Shown: positions 25,332 through 34,469, counted from the first letter of the stretch. The stretch: 64,000 bases of DNA from JBGSUZ01 sp964404895 (GCA_964404895.1 CAYOLV010000007.1:1-64000); one strand, 5' to 3'. Program-made: numbers and translations. Notes: generated by a model from the sequence alone, not told the origin.

Positions 25332-26795
25332 CTATAAATCAGCCTTACTCATCTTAATTCTTTCAGTATCAAAGACCCTTGTAGCGGTAATGGCGTCTTG
25401 TTCTAAGGCTTTTTTTGAGTAATCGTCAAGGGCTTTGAGATCTTTAGCACCGTGGTGAATGGTGACAGGCCCCTTGATACAGCCCCCTAAACAAGCCATT
25501 CCCTCAATGAAGTTACCGTCTAAACGATTGGCTTTTGCCAGCTTAATCAGTTTGTCGCAGGTTTTGATACCATCTCCCACAAGGGGTTTAACCCGAATTT
25601 CAGGAGCCACCTTTTGTGCTGTTGCATCAACCGCTTTGGAAAGTCCACCAACCCCAGCAAAGATTCTGCCATAGTATGAAGCGTTGTCTAAAGGCGATTC
25701 TGGAAGATCTTCTAAGATAATCCCCTTAGCGTCAAGCAGTGCTACAAGTTCTTCAAAAGTCATGGCGTAGTCGGTAATTCCCTTTAGTTTTGGAAGGTCC
25801 TTTTCAACCTTTTTAGCGATGCAAGGTCCAATAAAGACTGCGATGGCAGTAGGGTCCACAGATTTAATGAGTTGCGCGGTGGCAATCATTGGAGAGACGG
25901 TTTGTGAAACGTTTTCCAAAATTTGTGGATGTTTCTTTTCGATAAAGTTTACAAAGGCTGGGCAGCAAGAACTCGTCATATAAGAGTGGTCGTCTAAATG
26001 ATGCAACAATTCTTCTACCTCGTGTATGGTGACCAAATCTGCTCCGAGAGCGGCTTCAACCACGTCTTGGAAACCTAATTGCTTTATACCTGAAATGATC
26101 TGTCCTAAGTTGGCATAGTTAAACTGAGAAGCAAAGGCAGGGGCAATAATGGCATAGACCTTAGGTGCGCCTTTCTTTTTGCTGGCCATTAAACGGCGGA
26201 TAATAGGGACGATTTCAGATTTGTCTTGAATAGCACCGAAGGGACAATTGTAAACACAAGCCCCGCATTGTATACATTTGTCATTGTTGATGACGGCTTT
26301 TTTTTGCTCATTAATTGAAAGTGCATCTACTGGGCAAGCTTTCATACAGGGCCGTTTAATATCTACAATGGCGTTGTAGGGACAAGCAGCGTGACAACGA
26401 CCACACTCAATACATTTGCTTTCGATGATAGTTGCCTTGCCTCCTACAATTTGGATAGCGTCCGCAGGACATGCCGCCTGACAGCGGTGAGCGAGGCAAC
26501 CACGGCAAGATTCGGTAATTTTATAACGGCTGACAGGACATTGGTCGCAAGCGGTGTCCAAGACTTCTACAATATTTTCAATGGCAGGGGTGCCACCCAT
26601 CGCCATTTTAATACGTTCTTTTGTAACGGCTCTTTCGTGGTGAATACAGCAGCGGAACCGAGGTTCAGGCCCTGGGTCTACCTTGTTTGGAATGCGGACG
26701 TACATTTCTTCTAGGGTGTCTTCGAAGGTTAGTTTTGCCACTTCTTTAAGGACTTCATATTTAACGAGCTGGACTTGATTTTCAAAGTTTCTCAT
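25332..26795 (-). CDS. [FeFe] hydrogenase, group-B-like
   Basis: A 487-residue protein with several ferredoxin-type cysteine clusters in its first 200 residues (CLAHRCQAACP, CIECGRCHAACP, CMKACP, CIQCGACVYNCP) and an H-cluster domain behind them. The three H-cluster loops read TSSCCPAF, IGPCIAKK and GMACLGGCIKGP, with all four cluster cysteines. The loops deviate from the group A forms (TSCCPxW, MPCxxKxxE) in the way I associate with group B clostridial enzymes. It probably evolves H2 or oxidises it with ferredoxin. It is the last gene of the minus-strand hydrogenase operon. Confidence 0.88.
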   Translation of the reverse strand: MRNFENQVQLVKYEVLKEVAKLTFEDTLEEMYVRIPNKVDPGPEPRFRCCIHHERAVTKERIKMAMGGTPAIENIVEVLDTACDQCPVSRYKITESCRGCLAHRCQAACPADAIQIVGGKATIIESKCIECGRCHAACPYNAIVDIKRPCMKACPVDALSINEQKKAVINNDKCIQCGACVYNCPFGAIQDKSEIVPIIRRLMASKKKGAPKVYAIIAPAFASQFNYANLGQIISGIKQLGFQDVVEAALGADLVTIHEVEELLHHLDDHSYMTSSCCPAFVNFIEKKHPQILENVSQTVSPMIATAQLIKSVDPTAIAVFIGPCIAKKVEKDLPKLKGITDYAMTFEELVALLDAKGIILEDLPESPLDNASYYGRIFAGVGGLSKAVDATAQKVAPEIRVKPLVGDGIKTCDKLIKLAKANRLDGNFIEGMACLGGCIKGPVTIHHGAKDLKALDDYSKKALEQDAITATRVFDTERIKMSKADL

Positions 26796-26807
26796 CTTTT
26801 CACCTGC

Positions 26808-27968
26808 TTATATATATTTAATGGTTACGATTTTGCCGATTTTTTTAAGGGTTCCAATGATTTTTTCTAGTACGTGGAGCTTAATGCTGAGTTCAAATGG
26901 AAAATCTGGGTTCTGATGGGCGGGATTAATGGCTTTGCCAATCCAGAACTCGATATGGGTACTATCGTTGATCAGTAGATCTGACAACAGAGTGGCAGCA
27001 TCTCTAAGATGGAAGGGAATAATCTGTCCCTCACTGTAATCTTCCAGTTTTTCAGATACTTTTCTAAGGGTTAGAACCCCTTCGGTGACAAGGTCTATGC
27101 CTTTTAGATGGGCGATGGGAGGAACACTAGGCTCGTAGTAATCCAGTTCAGTGCGGAGGTCTAGTAACAGCTCTCTAGCAACAAGGTTAGCCGCTGTGCC
27201 CCCGCAAATTACTTTCTTAACGGTTCCCTCCATAAAGGCAAAGGCCACTTCTGGATCCTTTCCTTTGTCTTCAGGGGGGCCTGAGAATATTCTCGTTACC
27301 TGAGGTTTTTTGAGCATGATGGTCGCTACGGTCGTGTCATCCCCTGGGCGATTGTCATAGAGGTTGTTACAAGTTTCGATTAAACACTTGGTGATGTGCT
27401 CCGCAGATTTTGGCTGTTGTCTGTCCAAATAGCTGGCGATATGTTCCCATTCCCAACCGTGGTTCAGCATTTGCCCCACACCGGCATGGATGGCGCCGTC
27501 GCTGACGATGGTGAGATAGTCCCCAATCTCTAAATCAAATTCAGAGATGCGCACCTCTTTGTCACCGTAAGTTTCAAAACAAGAGTCATAGGGAACAATC
27601 TTATTCTGCTTGTAATAAAAGACGGGGGGGTTATGGTATTCAATCAGTCGACAGTGCCCATTGCCTTTAATATGAATCATACAAAAGGTTGAGTAGGCCA
27701 CTTTTCTTACGCTGCAGACCGGCAGGGTGTTCATAATGGTATCTATTGTTTCCTCAAGGGACTCGCCGCTGCGCAACATGGTCATGGCAATTTTTACAGT
27801 GAGAGTGGCGAGAATGTTAGCCTTAACACCACTGCCTAATCCATCTGCCATGACGAAAAAGGTATCATCATCAGATTTAAACACATCTACCTGATCCCCG
27901 CAGAGTTCCTCGCCTTTTTTATTGAGGGCATGGCAGGCAAAATCGATATAGGGATTCTGAGTCGTCAT
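26808..27968 (-). CDS. SpoIIE-type PP2C serine phosphatase
   Basis: A 386-residue protein. The N-terminal 230 residues follow the PP2C/SpoIIE plan: CGDQVDVFKSDDDTFFVMADGLGSGVKAN (metal aspartates), IVSDGAIHAGVG, and RPGDDTTVATIML at the end. The C-terminal 150 residues carry no domain I recognise. ATG 27968 is chosen because GAGGGG lies 7 nt before it; it starts one base after the stop of the PAS hydrogenase gene. The partner in relatives of this operon is the PAS-bearing hydrogenase, suggesting that the phosphatase is the signal output of a hydrogen sensor. That link is inference. Confidence 0.85.
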   Translation of the reverse strand: MTTQNPYIDFACHALNKKGEELCGDQVDVFKSDDDTFFVMADGLGSGVKANILATLTVKIAMTMLRSGESLEETIDTIMNTLPVCSVRKVAYSTFCMIHIKGNGHCRLIEYHNPPVFYYKQNKIVPYDSCFETYGDKEVRISEFDLEIGDYLTIVSDGAIHAGVGQMLNHGWEWEHIASYLDRQQPKSAEHITKCLIETCNNLYDNRPGDDTTVATIMLKKPQVTRIFSGPPEDKGKDPEVAFAFMEGTVKKVICGGTAANLVARELLLDLRTELDYYEPSVPPIAHLKGIDLVTEGVLTLRKVSEKLEDYSEGQIIPFHLRDAATLLSDLLINDSTHIEFWIGKAINPAHQNPDFPFELSIKLHVLEKIIGTLKKIGKIVTIKYI

Positions 27969-27969
27969 A

Positions 27970-29682
27970 TTAGTACCCCTCATCTAAAAGAACGATGTCT
28001 CTAAGACGGTTAAGACTGACTTTGGTCTCTGCGGTAGTTTCACCTAAGAGACTTGCAATTTCTTGAGCGACACGCATTTGCTTGTTGATGACTTCTTGAC
28101 AAGCGGCGAGGGTCTTTTCTTTAACGGCTGCCAACTCTTCGCGACTTTTTTCAACGGCAGTCATGTCTGTCATAATCCCAATGATAAAGCGGTCGGTGTA
28201 GATGGCATTACAATAAAACACCTGTTCTGTAGACTCTATCCATTCGCGATGGCCTAAAATACTAGATTTATTCACTTTACAATTTTGGTAAATTTCTTCG
28301 TTTTGGAAAGCTGCAATAGGCATGCCTTTAAGGGGTACATCGGTCATATTGAAAGCCTTTGCAAAGGTTGGGTTGTATTCTAAAATGTTTAAGTCTTGGT
28401 CTAAAATACACGCCAGGTTAGGGGTATGCTCAAAGAGTGCTGTACTGAGACTTTCCGCTTTGGTACGGAGATAAGGCAGGCACATTTGGGGCTTTGAAAG
28501 ACCGTTATATACGGCGATGGCTTTATCGACGCAAGTATCGTAACCACAAGAACCGCAGTTGAGATAATCTTTTTCACTGAATTTATCAATTTGAAGGAGG
28601 ATAGCGTGAATTTCCTCTTTGTTGGGCCATTTGATTACGCTTTTATGAGGTTTGAAGGTTTGATGGAAAGATAGGTCAGCCATTTGTTCGCAGAGAAGCT
28701 CATCTAAAACTTGATGGTTGTCGTGTTTTTTAAGGTAATTCAGCATGCGATCCTTTCTTTGATAGAAAGTCTGATCATCATGAGGCATGTCGGGACCGTT
28801 GACACAACTGCCGTGGCAGATATTCATTTCGATGCAGTATTTGGACAAGCCTTCTTTCTTTAAGGTTTCAAGGAGATCCTTGCATCGTTCAATACCGTCC
28901 ACTCGAATAATGGTGTAGTCTTTGCTGATAGGGGTTTGGCGGTCATTTTCAAATAGACTGCCCCCTAATGGATATGCCATCCCTCTGAGGGTAGGTTTTT
29001 CATCGAACTCAGAAGGTTCTAGGTCTTTGATTTCAATTTTTTCTTCTGTGAGCCAGTCGACCAATTCATTGAAGGTAAGCACGGCGTCGATACAGCCCTG
29101 CGCTTCAGCTTCAGCCTTTTTTGCAAGACAGGGGCCAATAAAAACGGTATAACAATCTGGGCCATACTTTTCCTTGAGCATTTTGCCGTGGGCGATCATA
29201 GGAGAAACCACTGGCAGCATGTAGTTTAAAAGCTCTGGGTAGTAATATTGAACCAGATAATTGGCAGAGGGACAGCAAGTGGTAAGAATGTTTTCTGTGG
29301 GCAAAGTTTGAACGAGGTGTTCGTATTTTTGAGAAACTAACTCTGCCGCAACGCTAGTTTCCTCCACCCAAGACATCCCTAAACGTTTGAGGGCAGTTAT
29401 GACTCTTTTGGGATTTTCAGATTCAAACGCTGCGGCATAAGAAGGTGCTAAAGAAACAGCCACTTTTTTACCGAGGTTGATGTGTTTTTTAATTTTATAT
29501 TTATCATTTTGAATGGTGAGGGCTTCTTGAGGGCAGGAAGCTTGGCAAATGCCACATTTGATGCAAAGATCATCTATAATGTCTCTGCTGTGGTCTGTGA
29601 ATTTTATGGCTTTTGTGGGACAGACGCGAAGACATTTATAGCACTCATCACATTTTTTTTGATCAAACTCTATGAATTTCAT
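27970..29682 (-). CDS. Sensory-type [FeFe] hydrogenase with PAS domain (HydS-like, group C)
   Basis: A 570-residue fusion. Order: two [4Fe-4S] motifs (CDECYKCLRVCP, CIKCGICQASCP); an H-cluster domain with TTCCPSANYL, GPCLAKKAEAE and NICHGSCVNGP; a four-cysteine Fe-S motif NCGSCGYDTCVDKA near residue 370; a PAS domain from about 420 to 520; and a helical tail. The H-cluster cysteines are kept but surrounding residues differ from catalytic enzymes, as known for the HydS group proposed to sense H2. ATG 29682 follows AAGGGGG; the longer frame from 29712 lacks a better site. The gene overlaps the preceding 2Fe-2S gene by 20 nt and is followed by a phosphatase. Confidence 0.9.
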   Translation of the reverse strand: MKFIEFDQKKCDECYKCLRVCPTKAIKFTDHSRDIIDDLCIKCGICQASCPQEALTIQNDKYKIKKHINLGKKVAVSLAPSYAAAFESENPKRVITALKRLGMSWVEETSVAAELVSQKYEHLVQTLPTENILTTCCPSANYLVQYYYPELLNYMLPVVSPMIAHGKMLKEKYGPDCYTVFIGPCLAKKAEAEAQGCIDAVLTFNELVDWLTEEKIEIKDLEPSEFDEKPTLRGMAYPLGGSLFENDRQTPISKDYTIIRVDGIERCKDLLETLKKEGLSKYCIEMNICHGSCVNGPDMPHDDQTFYQRKDRMLNYLKKHDNHQVLDELLCEQMADLSFHQTFKPHKSVIKWPNKEEIHAILLQIDKFSEKDYLNCGSCGYDTCVDKAIAVYNGLSKPQMCLPYLRTKAESLSTALFEHTPNLACILDQDLNILEYNPTFAKAFNMTDVPLKGMPIAAFQNEEIYQNCKVNKSSILGHREWIESTEQVFYCNAIYTDRFIIGIMTDMTAVEKSREELAAVKEKTLAACQEVINKQMRVAQEIASLLGETTAETKVSLNRLRDIVLLDEGY

Positions 29683-29926
29683 CGGCGAGGACCCCCTTAA
29701 TTCGATCTTCAAAGAATTGGCCAGTTTGATCTGGTAAAAGGGCCTCTACGGGGTTGTCATCTATCTTTACTGAAACAGCGCCTGAGCAAGCACCTAGACA
29801 AAATGAAGATTTTAAGATGACTTGTTCTTCAAGTCCTTCCGTTTCAATAAGTCCTTTGAGATTTTGAATGACTTGATAAGAACCTTTTAGGTGACATGCA
29901 CTTCCAATACAAATTTGAACAATCAT
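29663..29926 (-). CDS. Thioredoxin-like [2Fe-2S] ferredoxin
   Basis: An 87-residue protein with CIGSACHLKGS near the N-terminus and FCLGACSGAVSV later, the C-x4-C ... C-x3-C pattern of thioredoxin-fold [2Fe-2S] proteins (NuoE/HndA C-terminal type). It begins the hydrogenase operon; AAGGAGG precedes the ATG. Likely role: electron transfer to or from the hydrogenases that follow. Confidence 0.88.
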   Translation of the reverse strand: MIVQICIGSACHLKGSYQVIQNLKGLIETEGLEEQVILKSSFCLGACSGAVSVKIDDNPVEALLPDQTGQFFEDRIKGVLADEIHRV

Positions 29927-29987
29927 GAGAGTCCTCCTTATAAATTATCCGATGAAGCATAGGATAGCAGATTAATTAGTTGCTTTA

Positions 29988-30016
29988 ATTATACGTCCTT
30001 GTTATATAATTAACAA
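29988..30016 (-). promoter_or_regulatory. Promoter of the hydrogenase operon with overlapping Rex operator
   Basis: On the minus strand, -35 TTGTTA (30016-30011) and -10 TATAAT (29993-29988) are 17 bp apart. The 18-bp sequence TTGTTATATAATTAACAA (29999-30016, plus strand) matches the clostridial Rex site TTGTTAA-N4-TTAACAA in 13 of 14 fixed positions and covers the -35 and spacer. Rex releases DNA at high NADH/NAD+, so the operon should be induced when NADH builds up. Confidence 0.85.
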
Positions 30017-30347
30017 CACTTGCTGAAGAATTTGCCTCTGTATGTAAAAAAGACTTTATATATTTAAGAAAATTCTAAAAAAAATGAGTAAAACAAAGGC
30101 GAACTGAGATATATAGAGAGATTGAGGATCTGTTTAAAAATGAAAAGAAGAAGAATGAGTTTAAAATATGAAAATTTATTGATAAATTTTTAACTATTTT
30201 GTAACGAATAATGTGTTTCTTTTGTGAGCAGGGTAGGAGTCTTTCAAAAAAATAGTGTATAATTAAAAGACAAAAGCGCCAAATGGTGCAGAGACTAAAT
30301 CTGTAAGCTATGTAAAATAAAAAATAGACAAATTGGGGGACGGGGCA
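30017..30347. other. Divergent intergenic region, rest
   Basis: AT-rich gap between the hydrogenase promoter and the Rossmann-chemoreceptor gene. A TATAAT lies at 30258-30263 on the plus strand and may be the -10 of the receptor gene, but I see no good -35. No RNA element, repeat or small ORF with a ribosome site was found. Confidence 0.4.
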
Positions 30348-31136
30348 ATGAATATTGCAATTGTTGGAGCAGGACAGGGTGGTACAAATCTATTAAAAGT
30401 ATTTGAAACATTAGCAGAGGTAAAAGTAAACGTAGTGGTGGACATGAATTCAAGTGCTGAAGGGATTCTCTACGCTAAAAAGCAGGGAATTGCAACTGAA
30501 AGCGATATAAAAAATATTGGTAGATACGCAGTAGATGTTATTGTAGAAGCTACGGGATCAAACAGTGTGATTTCTCAATTGAAGTCCCTTTACGCAGATT
30601 CTCACCAGATTATCGATGCACAGGTGGCTCAAATCCTGAACAAAATGGTAGATGGACAAGTGAGTCTTCTCGATAAACTGAGCAGTCAAATGGGTTCGGT
30701 TCAAAATTTGGGAAATACCTTCTCGAAGGAGTTTCATCAACTGGTGAGCAGTGTAGAAAGCATTCGTTCACTAAGTGAACATTTGAATAGTGCTGTAGAC
30801 CAATCTATTCAGTACATCGCCAAAACAGGGGAAATTACAGACTCTGTCAACAAGATTGCCATGCAGACTAAAATATTAGGTTTAAATGCCAATATTGAAG
30901 CGGCAAGAGCAGGAGAACATGGTAAAGGATTCGCCGTTGTGGCCAATGAAGTTCAAAAGCTTTCAGACAGTACGACACAATTTGCTACTGAAATTTCTGA
31001 ACTGTTAAAGTCTTTGTCTGATGAGATTCAAAAGGTCAGCAATGCGGCTGATCAGCTCAATGGTGTTTCAGGCAGCCAAAACAGCACGGCTTTGGTGATG
31101 GAGTCAGCAATCAGAGATCTTGAACAGATTATGTAA
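30348..31136 (+). CDS. Soluble chemoreceptor with N-terminal Rossmann domain
   Basis: A 262-residue protein with no membrane span. Residues 1-95 look like a dinucleotide-binding Rossmann fold: MNIAIVGAGQGGTNLLKVF has the G-x-G-x-x-G loop, followed by VNVVVDMN with a strand-end acidic residue and VDVIVEATGS. After a helical linker comes a chemoreceptor signalling tip, LGLNANIEAARAGEHGKGFAVVANEVQKLS. A receptor whose input domain may bind NAD(P)(H) would be a cytosolic redox sensor for taxis. ATG 30348 is used; TTG 30333 lies in the G-rich ribosome site. It is divergent from the Rex-controlled hydrogenase operon, which fits a redox role. Ligand is inferred. Confidence 0.8.
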   Translation: MNIAIVGAGQGGTNLLKVFETLAEVKVNVVVDMNSSAEGILYAKKQGIATESDIKNIGRYAVDVIVEATGSNSVISQLKSLYADSHQIIDAQVAQILNKMVDGQVSLLDKLSSQMGSVQNLGNTFSKEFHQLVSSVESIRSLSEHLNSAVDQSIQYIAKTGEITDSVNKIAMQTKILGLNANIEAARAGEHGKGFAVVANEVQKLSDSTTQFATEISELLKSLSDEIQKVSNAADQLNGVSGSQNSTALVMESAIRDLEQIM

Positions 31137-31208
31137 GCAAAGCGTATGTGTGAATAGTGAATCTCTGCTATGCCATAATGAAAAGTGATTAACTAATTAT
31201 AAGAATGC

Positions 31209-31254
31209 AAAAGCGGCGAGCCTCCAATGATGTGGGGGGTCGCCGCTTTTTTTT
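31209..31254 (+). terminator. Terminator after the Rossmann-chemoreceptor gene
   Basis: GC-rich stem AAAGCGGCGA/TCGCCGCTTT extended by CCTCC/GGGGG, followed by eight T. Confidence 0.9.
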
Positions 31255-31312
31255 AGTGAATTTATAAATGATGAAAGCACTCTTTTAAAGAGTCCATTTT
31301 GAGGAATATAGG

Positions 31313-33499
31313 TTAGCAGAGAATCTTGTTTTCAATACAGACCCGAAGGGACAAATCTCTAATTTTGTCATCAAAACCAATAGCGATGTGATCCTTGTCA
31401 ATGCTGAGAATTTGCCCTCGGCCAAACTTGGCGTGAACGACGAAGTCACCAACAGCCCAAGGGGACTCTAGAATTGTAGAGGAATCAGAAACAAAACCAC
31501 TGTTAGAAGTCAAGCCATTGTTAGAGCCAAATCCATTGGAAGATTTACCTGTAGCCCCATGCTCAGAACCGTTTGCCTTTACCACGGAAACCTCCAAAGC
31601 CTTTTCGATTTCTTTAATAAAAGGCGAAGGTGAAATATAGTCCCCGTTTAAAAACTTGGCGTGGAGAATGTAAACCGATTCTTTAGCTCGACTAAGTCCT
31701 ACATAGAAAAGCCTTCGATCTTCTTCTAAAGTTCTATTTTCAGAGGCTGTCAGAGGCTTGTTGGTCACCTTCACGCTGGGGAGAAGCCCTTGGTTGATGT
31801 CTACCAAAATGACTGAATCGTATTCCTGTCCTTTAGAAGCGTGGATAGTGGAAAGTTTGACTTGAGCCTTGCCCTGATGGGTGGCGATATAACCATCGAT
31901 AACTTGCAGGCGATCCAGAAGGCCTTGCAGCCGGTCTTGCTTTCTGCCAATGGCTTTTAAAGAAGTCCACAAATTATTGATGCCCAGTTCGGAGTAGCCC
32001 ATATTTTCTGTGGCATATGTGATAAATTCGCTGTAGCCCAGTTCCTTCTCAATGAGGTCAAGGGCTGTGACGGCAGAGGTTTGGCTAATGAGGTTTAAGT
32101 TGGACTCTAGAACCCGAAGCAGCCTGACTTTATTGGCATTGGAACCAGAGGTTTCAATAAGAACTTCAATAATGCTCCGACCTCTGTGATTAGCACGGAC
32201 ATACTCAAGCATCTGCCTAGAAATTCGAGCATTGGTTCTAAAACAAATTTTTTCAAAGGCTTGAAGGTTAGAAGGATCTTTTGACCAAGCCAGAAAGGCT
32301 GCAATATCTTTCACCAGCCATTTGTTGCTGATTTTTTGTTTGCCGTCTTTCATTTCAAAGGGAATGTCCAGTTGCATCAAGCTGTCAATAATAGAAAGGG
32401 CTGACATGTGGTTGCGGTATAGAATGCCAAACTCTTTAGTTTGATTATCGGCGGTTTCCACAAAGGCTCTGACTAAGTGCTCAAGGTGAGTGTTTCGCTC
32501 TTCAATCCCTTCAAAATAAATGAGCTTTGCACAGCCGCCATCTCCGCGAACCCCTGAGAGATTCTTGGCGTAACGCTCTGTATTGTTAATAATTGAAGCG
32601 CTGCAAACTTTTAGAATTTCATCTTTTGAACGATAATTTTTGTCTAAATAATAGCGGACGCTGCCGGGATAAGCCTTGTCAAAATTCAGAATCATTTCAG
32701 GAAAAGCCCCTCGGAAACCGTAAATGGACTGATCGTCATCTGCCACGACAAATAAATTGTTTTTAGGATAAGCAATTAGTTTAATCAGTTCATGTTGGAG
32801 CTTTGAAGTGTCCTGAGTCTCGTCTACCTGTATAAAAGGATAAGACTGACGAATGGTCTCTAACAGTTGGACGTCTTCTTGGAGGGCGTAGAGGGTCTCG
32901 CTGAGCATGTCGTCAAAGTCGATGAGCCCTTTGTCCTGTTTATATTTTTCATAAGCTACATATAGTTTTGCCAGTTGTGGAAATTTTAGACCTTCGGTTT
33001 CAAATTCCGTGGGTAAGAGCATCATATTCTTGGCATAACTCAGGGCGTTTGACAATTCTTCATAGGCTTCTTCACCAAGGTAGTCGTTATTTACCTTTCG
33101 GTAAAGTTTGGACAAAATTTCATATTTGCTCTCGCCGTCCCCATCGACTAAAAGCAGGGGGAGATTTCGTCTTTTGCGCCAAGTTTTTAGGATGCGGTAA
33201 CTGAAACTGTGAATGGTGCCAAACTTCAAATCGTACTTAAAATGAGGTTTGTATTTCTCCTTGTAACGAGCGTCCATGTCCAGTGCGGCGGCTTTTGAAA
33301 AAGTCATGGTCAAGATTTGATTGGGGTTTACGCCCCACTCTGAAACGAGGGAAACGGTACGTGCAAGAAGCAGAGTGGTCTTTCCGCTGCCAGGAACTGC
33401 AAGGGTCAAAGAAGGTCCCTCGAAATGTGATATTGCAAGTCGTTGAGGTTCATTGAAACGATAACCGCAGTATGTGAACAGACTTTCATATAAGTCCAT
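31313..33499 (-). CDS. UvrD/PcrA-like ATP-dependent DNA helicase
   Basis: A 728-residue superfamily 1A helicase. Motifs in order: Q motif region EPQRLAI, Walker A VPGSGKTTLLLART, DETQDTS (motif II), VADDDQSIYGFRGA (III), YRSK, STIHASKGQEYDSVILVD (V) and YVGLSRAKESVYI (VI). The last 45 residues (VGDFVVHAKFGRGQI) form a Tudor-like end as in PcrA that can bind RNA polymerase. The sequence departs enough from housekeeping PcrA to be a second UvrD-like enzyme. ATG 33499 follows AAGGAAG; it stands alone. Confidence 0.9.
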   Translation of the reverse strand: MDLYESLFTYCGYRFNEPQRLAISHFEGPSLTLAVPGSGKTTLLLARTVSLVSEWGVNPNQILTMTFSKAAALDMDARYKEKYKPHFKYDLKFGTIHSFSYRILKTWRKRRNLPLLLVDGDGESKYEILSKLYRKVNNDYLGEEAYEELSNALSYAKNMMLLPTEFETEGLKFPQLAKLYVAYEKYKQDKGLIDFDDMLSETLYALQEDVQLLETIRQSYPFIQVDETQDTSKLQHELIKLIAYPKNNLFVVADDDQSIYGFRGAFPEMILNFDKAYPGSVRYYLDKNYRSKDEILKVCSASIINNTERYAKNLSGVRGDGGCAKLIYFEGIEERNTHLEHLVRAFVETADNQTKEFGILYRNHMSALSIIDSLMQLDIPFEMKDGKQKISNKWLVKDIAAFLAWSKDPSNLQAFEKICFRTNARISRQMLEYVRANHRGRSIIEVLIETSGSNANKVRLLRVLESNLNLISQTSAVTALDLIEKELGYSEFITYATENMGYSELGINNLWTSLKAIGRKQDRLQGLLDRLQVIDGYIATHQGKAQVKLSTIHASKGQEYDSVILVDINQGLLPSVKVTNKPLTASENRTLEEDRRLFYVGLSRAKESVYILHAKFLNGDYISPSPFIKEIEKALEVSVVKANGSEHGATGKSSNGFGSNNGLTSNSGFVSDSSTILESPWAVGDFVVHAKFGRGQILSIDKDHIAIGFDDKIRDLSLRVCIENKILC

Positions 33500-33607
33500 A
33501 ATGTGTCTTCCTTTCTCATAAAAATACGTCATTAGAATAACATAAGAACAGATGTTTGGCTATGACCCTAACATTTTTTTCATAATTATGGTAGATAAAT
33601 TTTTTTG

Positions 33608-33616
33608 TGATATAAT
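33608..33616 (+). promoter_or_regulatory. Extended -10 promoter
   Basis: TGATATAAT, about 50 nt before the small exported-protein gene at 33668. No clear -35; extended -10 promoters often lack one. Confidence 0.45.
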
Positions 33617-33667
33617 CAACGGCGAAGCAAAATACTGGAATTTAGTGTTGGGATTTAGGTGGCTATC

Positions 33668-34246
33668 ATGAAAAATTTTATTTGCGGAACTGGTTTTGGA
33701 ATTGCCTTCTGTGCAGTTCTTTTTGTGGCATATTCATTTTTACGTCCAGTACCTGCGGCTACTGCGGATTTGGATATGAGCATTGAAGATATGGGTTACT
33801 CTTATGTAGATTTCAAATACAAGGATTTGGTTTTATACGATATTGGGGTAAAAGTCAACAATGAGCTATACGTTAGACCGGATAAGCTGATGACGTTTCT
33901 CGGTAAAGAGATTCAATATGCCAATGAAGGTGAGCAGTTGATTATTACAGAACGCCCTGAGAATTCGATTAAAGAATCCACAGCGGCGGCACTGGGACAA
34001 ACCAATAAACAGAATATCGGCGAAATTTTGGATAAGAAATTTACATCGCAACACTGGGAAGCAGATCCTGAGACTGAAGGGAAGTTGGTTTTCAGAGGGG
34101 TAGATTCTCAAAAAGATCAGTATGAAATTGTATTCCTAATCAACAAATCCGGAGAAATGACGATTCAAACTATTTTTATTAATGGGACAGAATTGTCTGA
34201 AGAGGCAAAATCTGAAAAAATCAAAAATATATTTGAAGCCAAATAG
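33668..34246 (+). CDS. Small membrane-anchored protein of unknown function
   Basis: 192 residues. One N-terminal membrane span (FICGTGFGIAFCAVLFVAYSF) with a short cytosolic start. An extracytoplasmic part follows: about residues 55-100 (VGVKVNNELYVRPDKLMTFLGKEI region) look like the beta-hairpin modules of stalk/copper-amine-oxidase-N repeats, and the C-terminal half is a mixed alpha/beta segment. ATG 33668 is preceded by TAGGTGG. It lies between the helicase and tig with its own promoter. Function unknown. Confidence 0.65.
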   Translation: MKNFICGTGFGIAFCAVLFVAYSFLRPVPAATADLDMSIEDMGYSYVDFKYKDLVLYDIGVKVNNELYVRPDKLMTFLGKEIQYANEGEQLIITERPENSIKESTAAALGQTNKQNIGEILDKKFTSQHWEADPETEGKLVFRGVDSQKDQYEIVFLINKSGEMTIQTIFINGTELSEEAKSEKIKNIFEAK

Positions 34247-34301
34247 TCTGTCTATTTAGGTTTTTAAAGGTTTTAAGCCGTTATGTCAAGGCAAAAAAAT
34301 G

Positions 34302-34328
34302 TTTACACACAGATTATAATGATATAAT
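34302..34328 (+). promoter_or_regulatory. Promoter for tig-clpP-clpX
   Basis: TTTACA, 15 bp, then TGATATAAT (extended -10). Transcript start near 34335, just before the hairpin at 34345. No CtsR boxes were seen. Confidence 0.55.
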
Positions 34329-34344
34329 ATTATTGAAGGTAGCT

Positions 34345-34379
34345 AAAAAGCCAATGGATATAAAATGCCATTGGCTTTT
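34345..34379 (+). other. 5' leader hairpin before tig
   Basis: An approximately 13-bp perfect stem (AAAAGCCAATGG with CCATTGGCTTTT) with a 9-10-nt loop and a short T run broken by GC. It starts about 10 nt into the predicted tig transcript. It may stabilise the mRNA 5' end or act as a partial attenuator; it could instead terminate read-through from the upstream gene. Confidence 0.5.
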
Positions 34380-34469
34380 GCTTGATAATATCATTCCGCT
34401 TGTCAAGGACGAGCTTAACAGAGTGCTCTGAACGCATGAGCGCATCTATGGAATATGAGGAGGATCTTA

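Noticed and set aside
34247..34469. CtsR operator before tig-clpP
   Set aside because: No tandem GGTCAAA heptads could be found on either strand.
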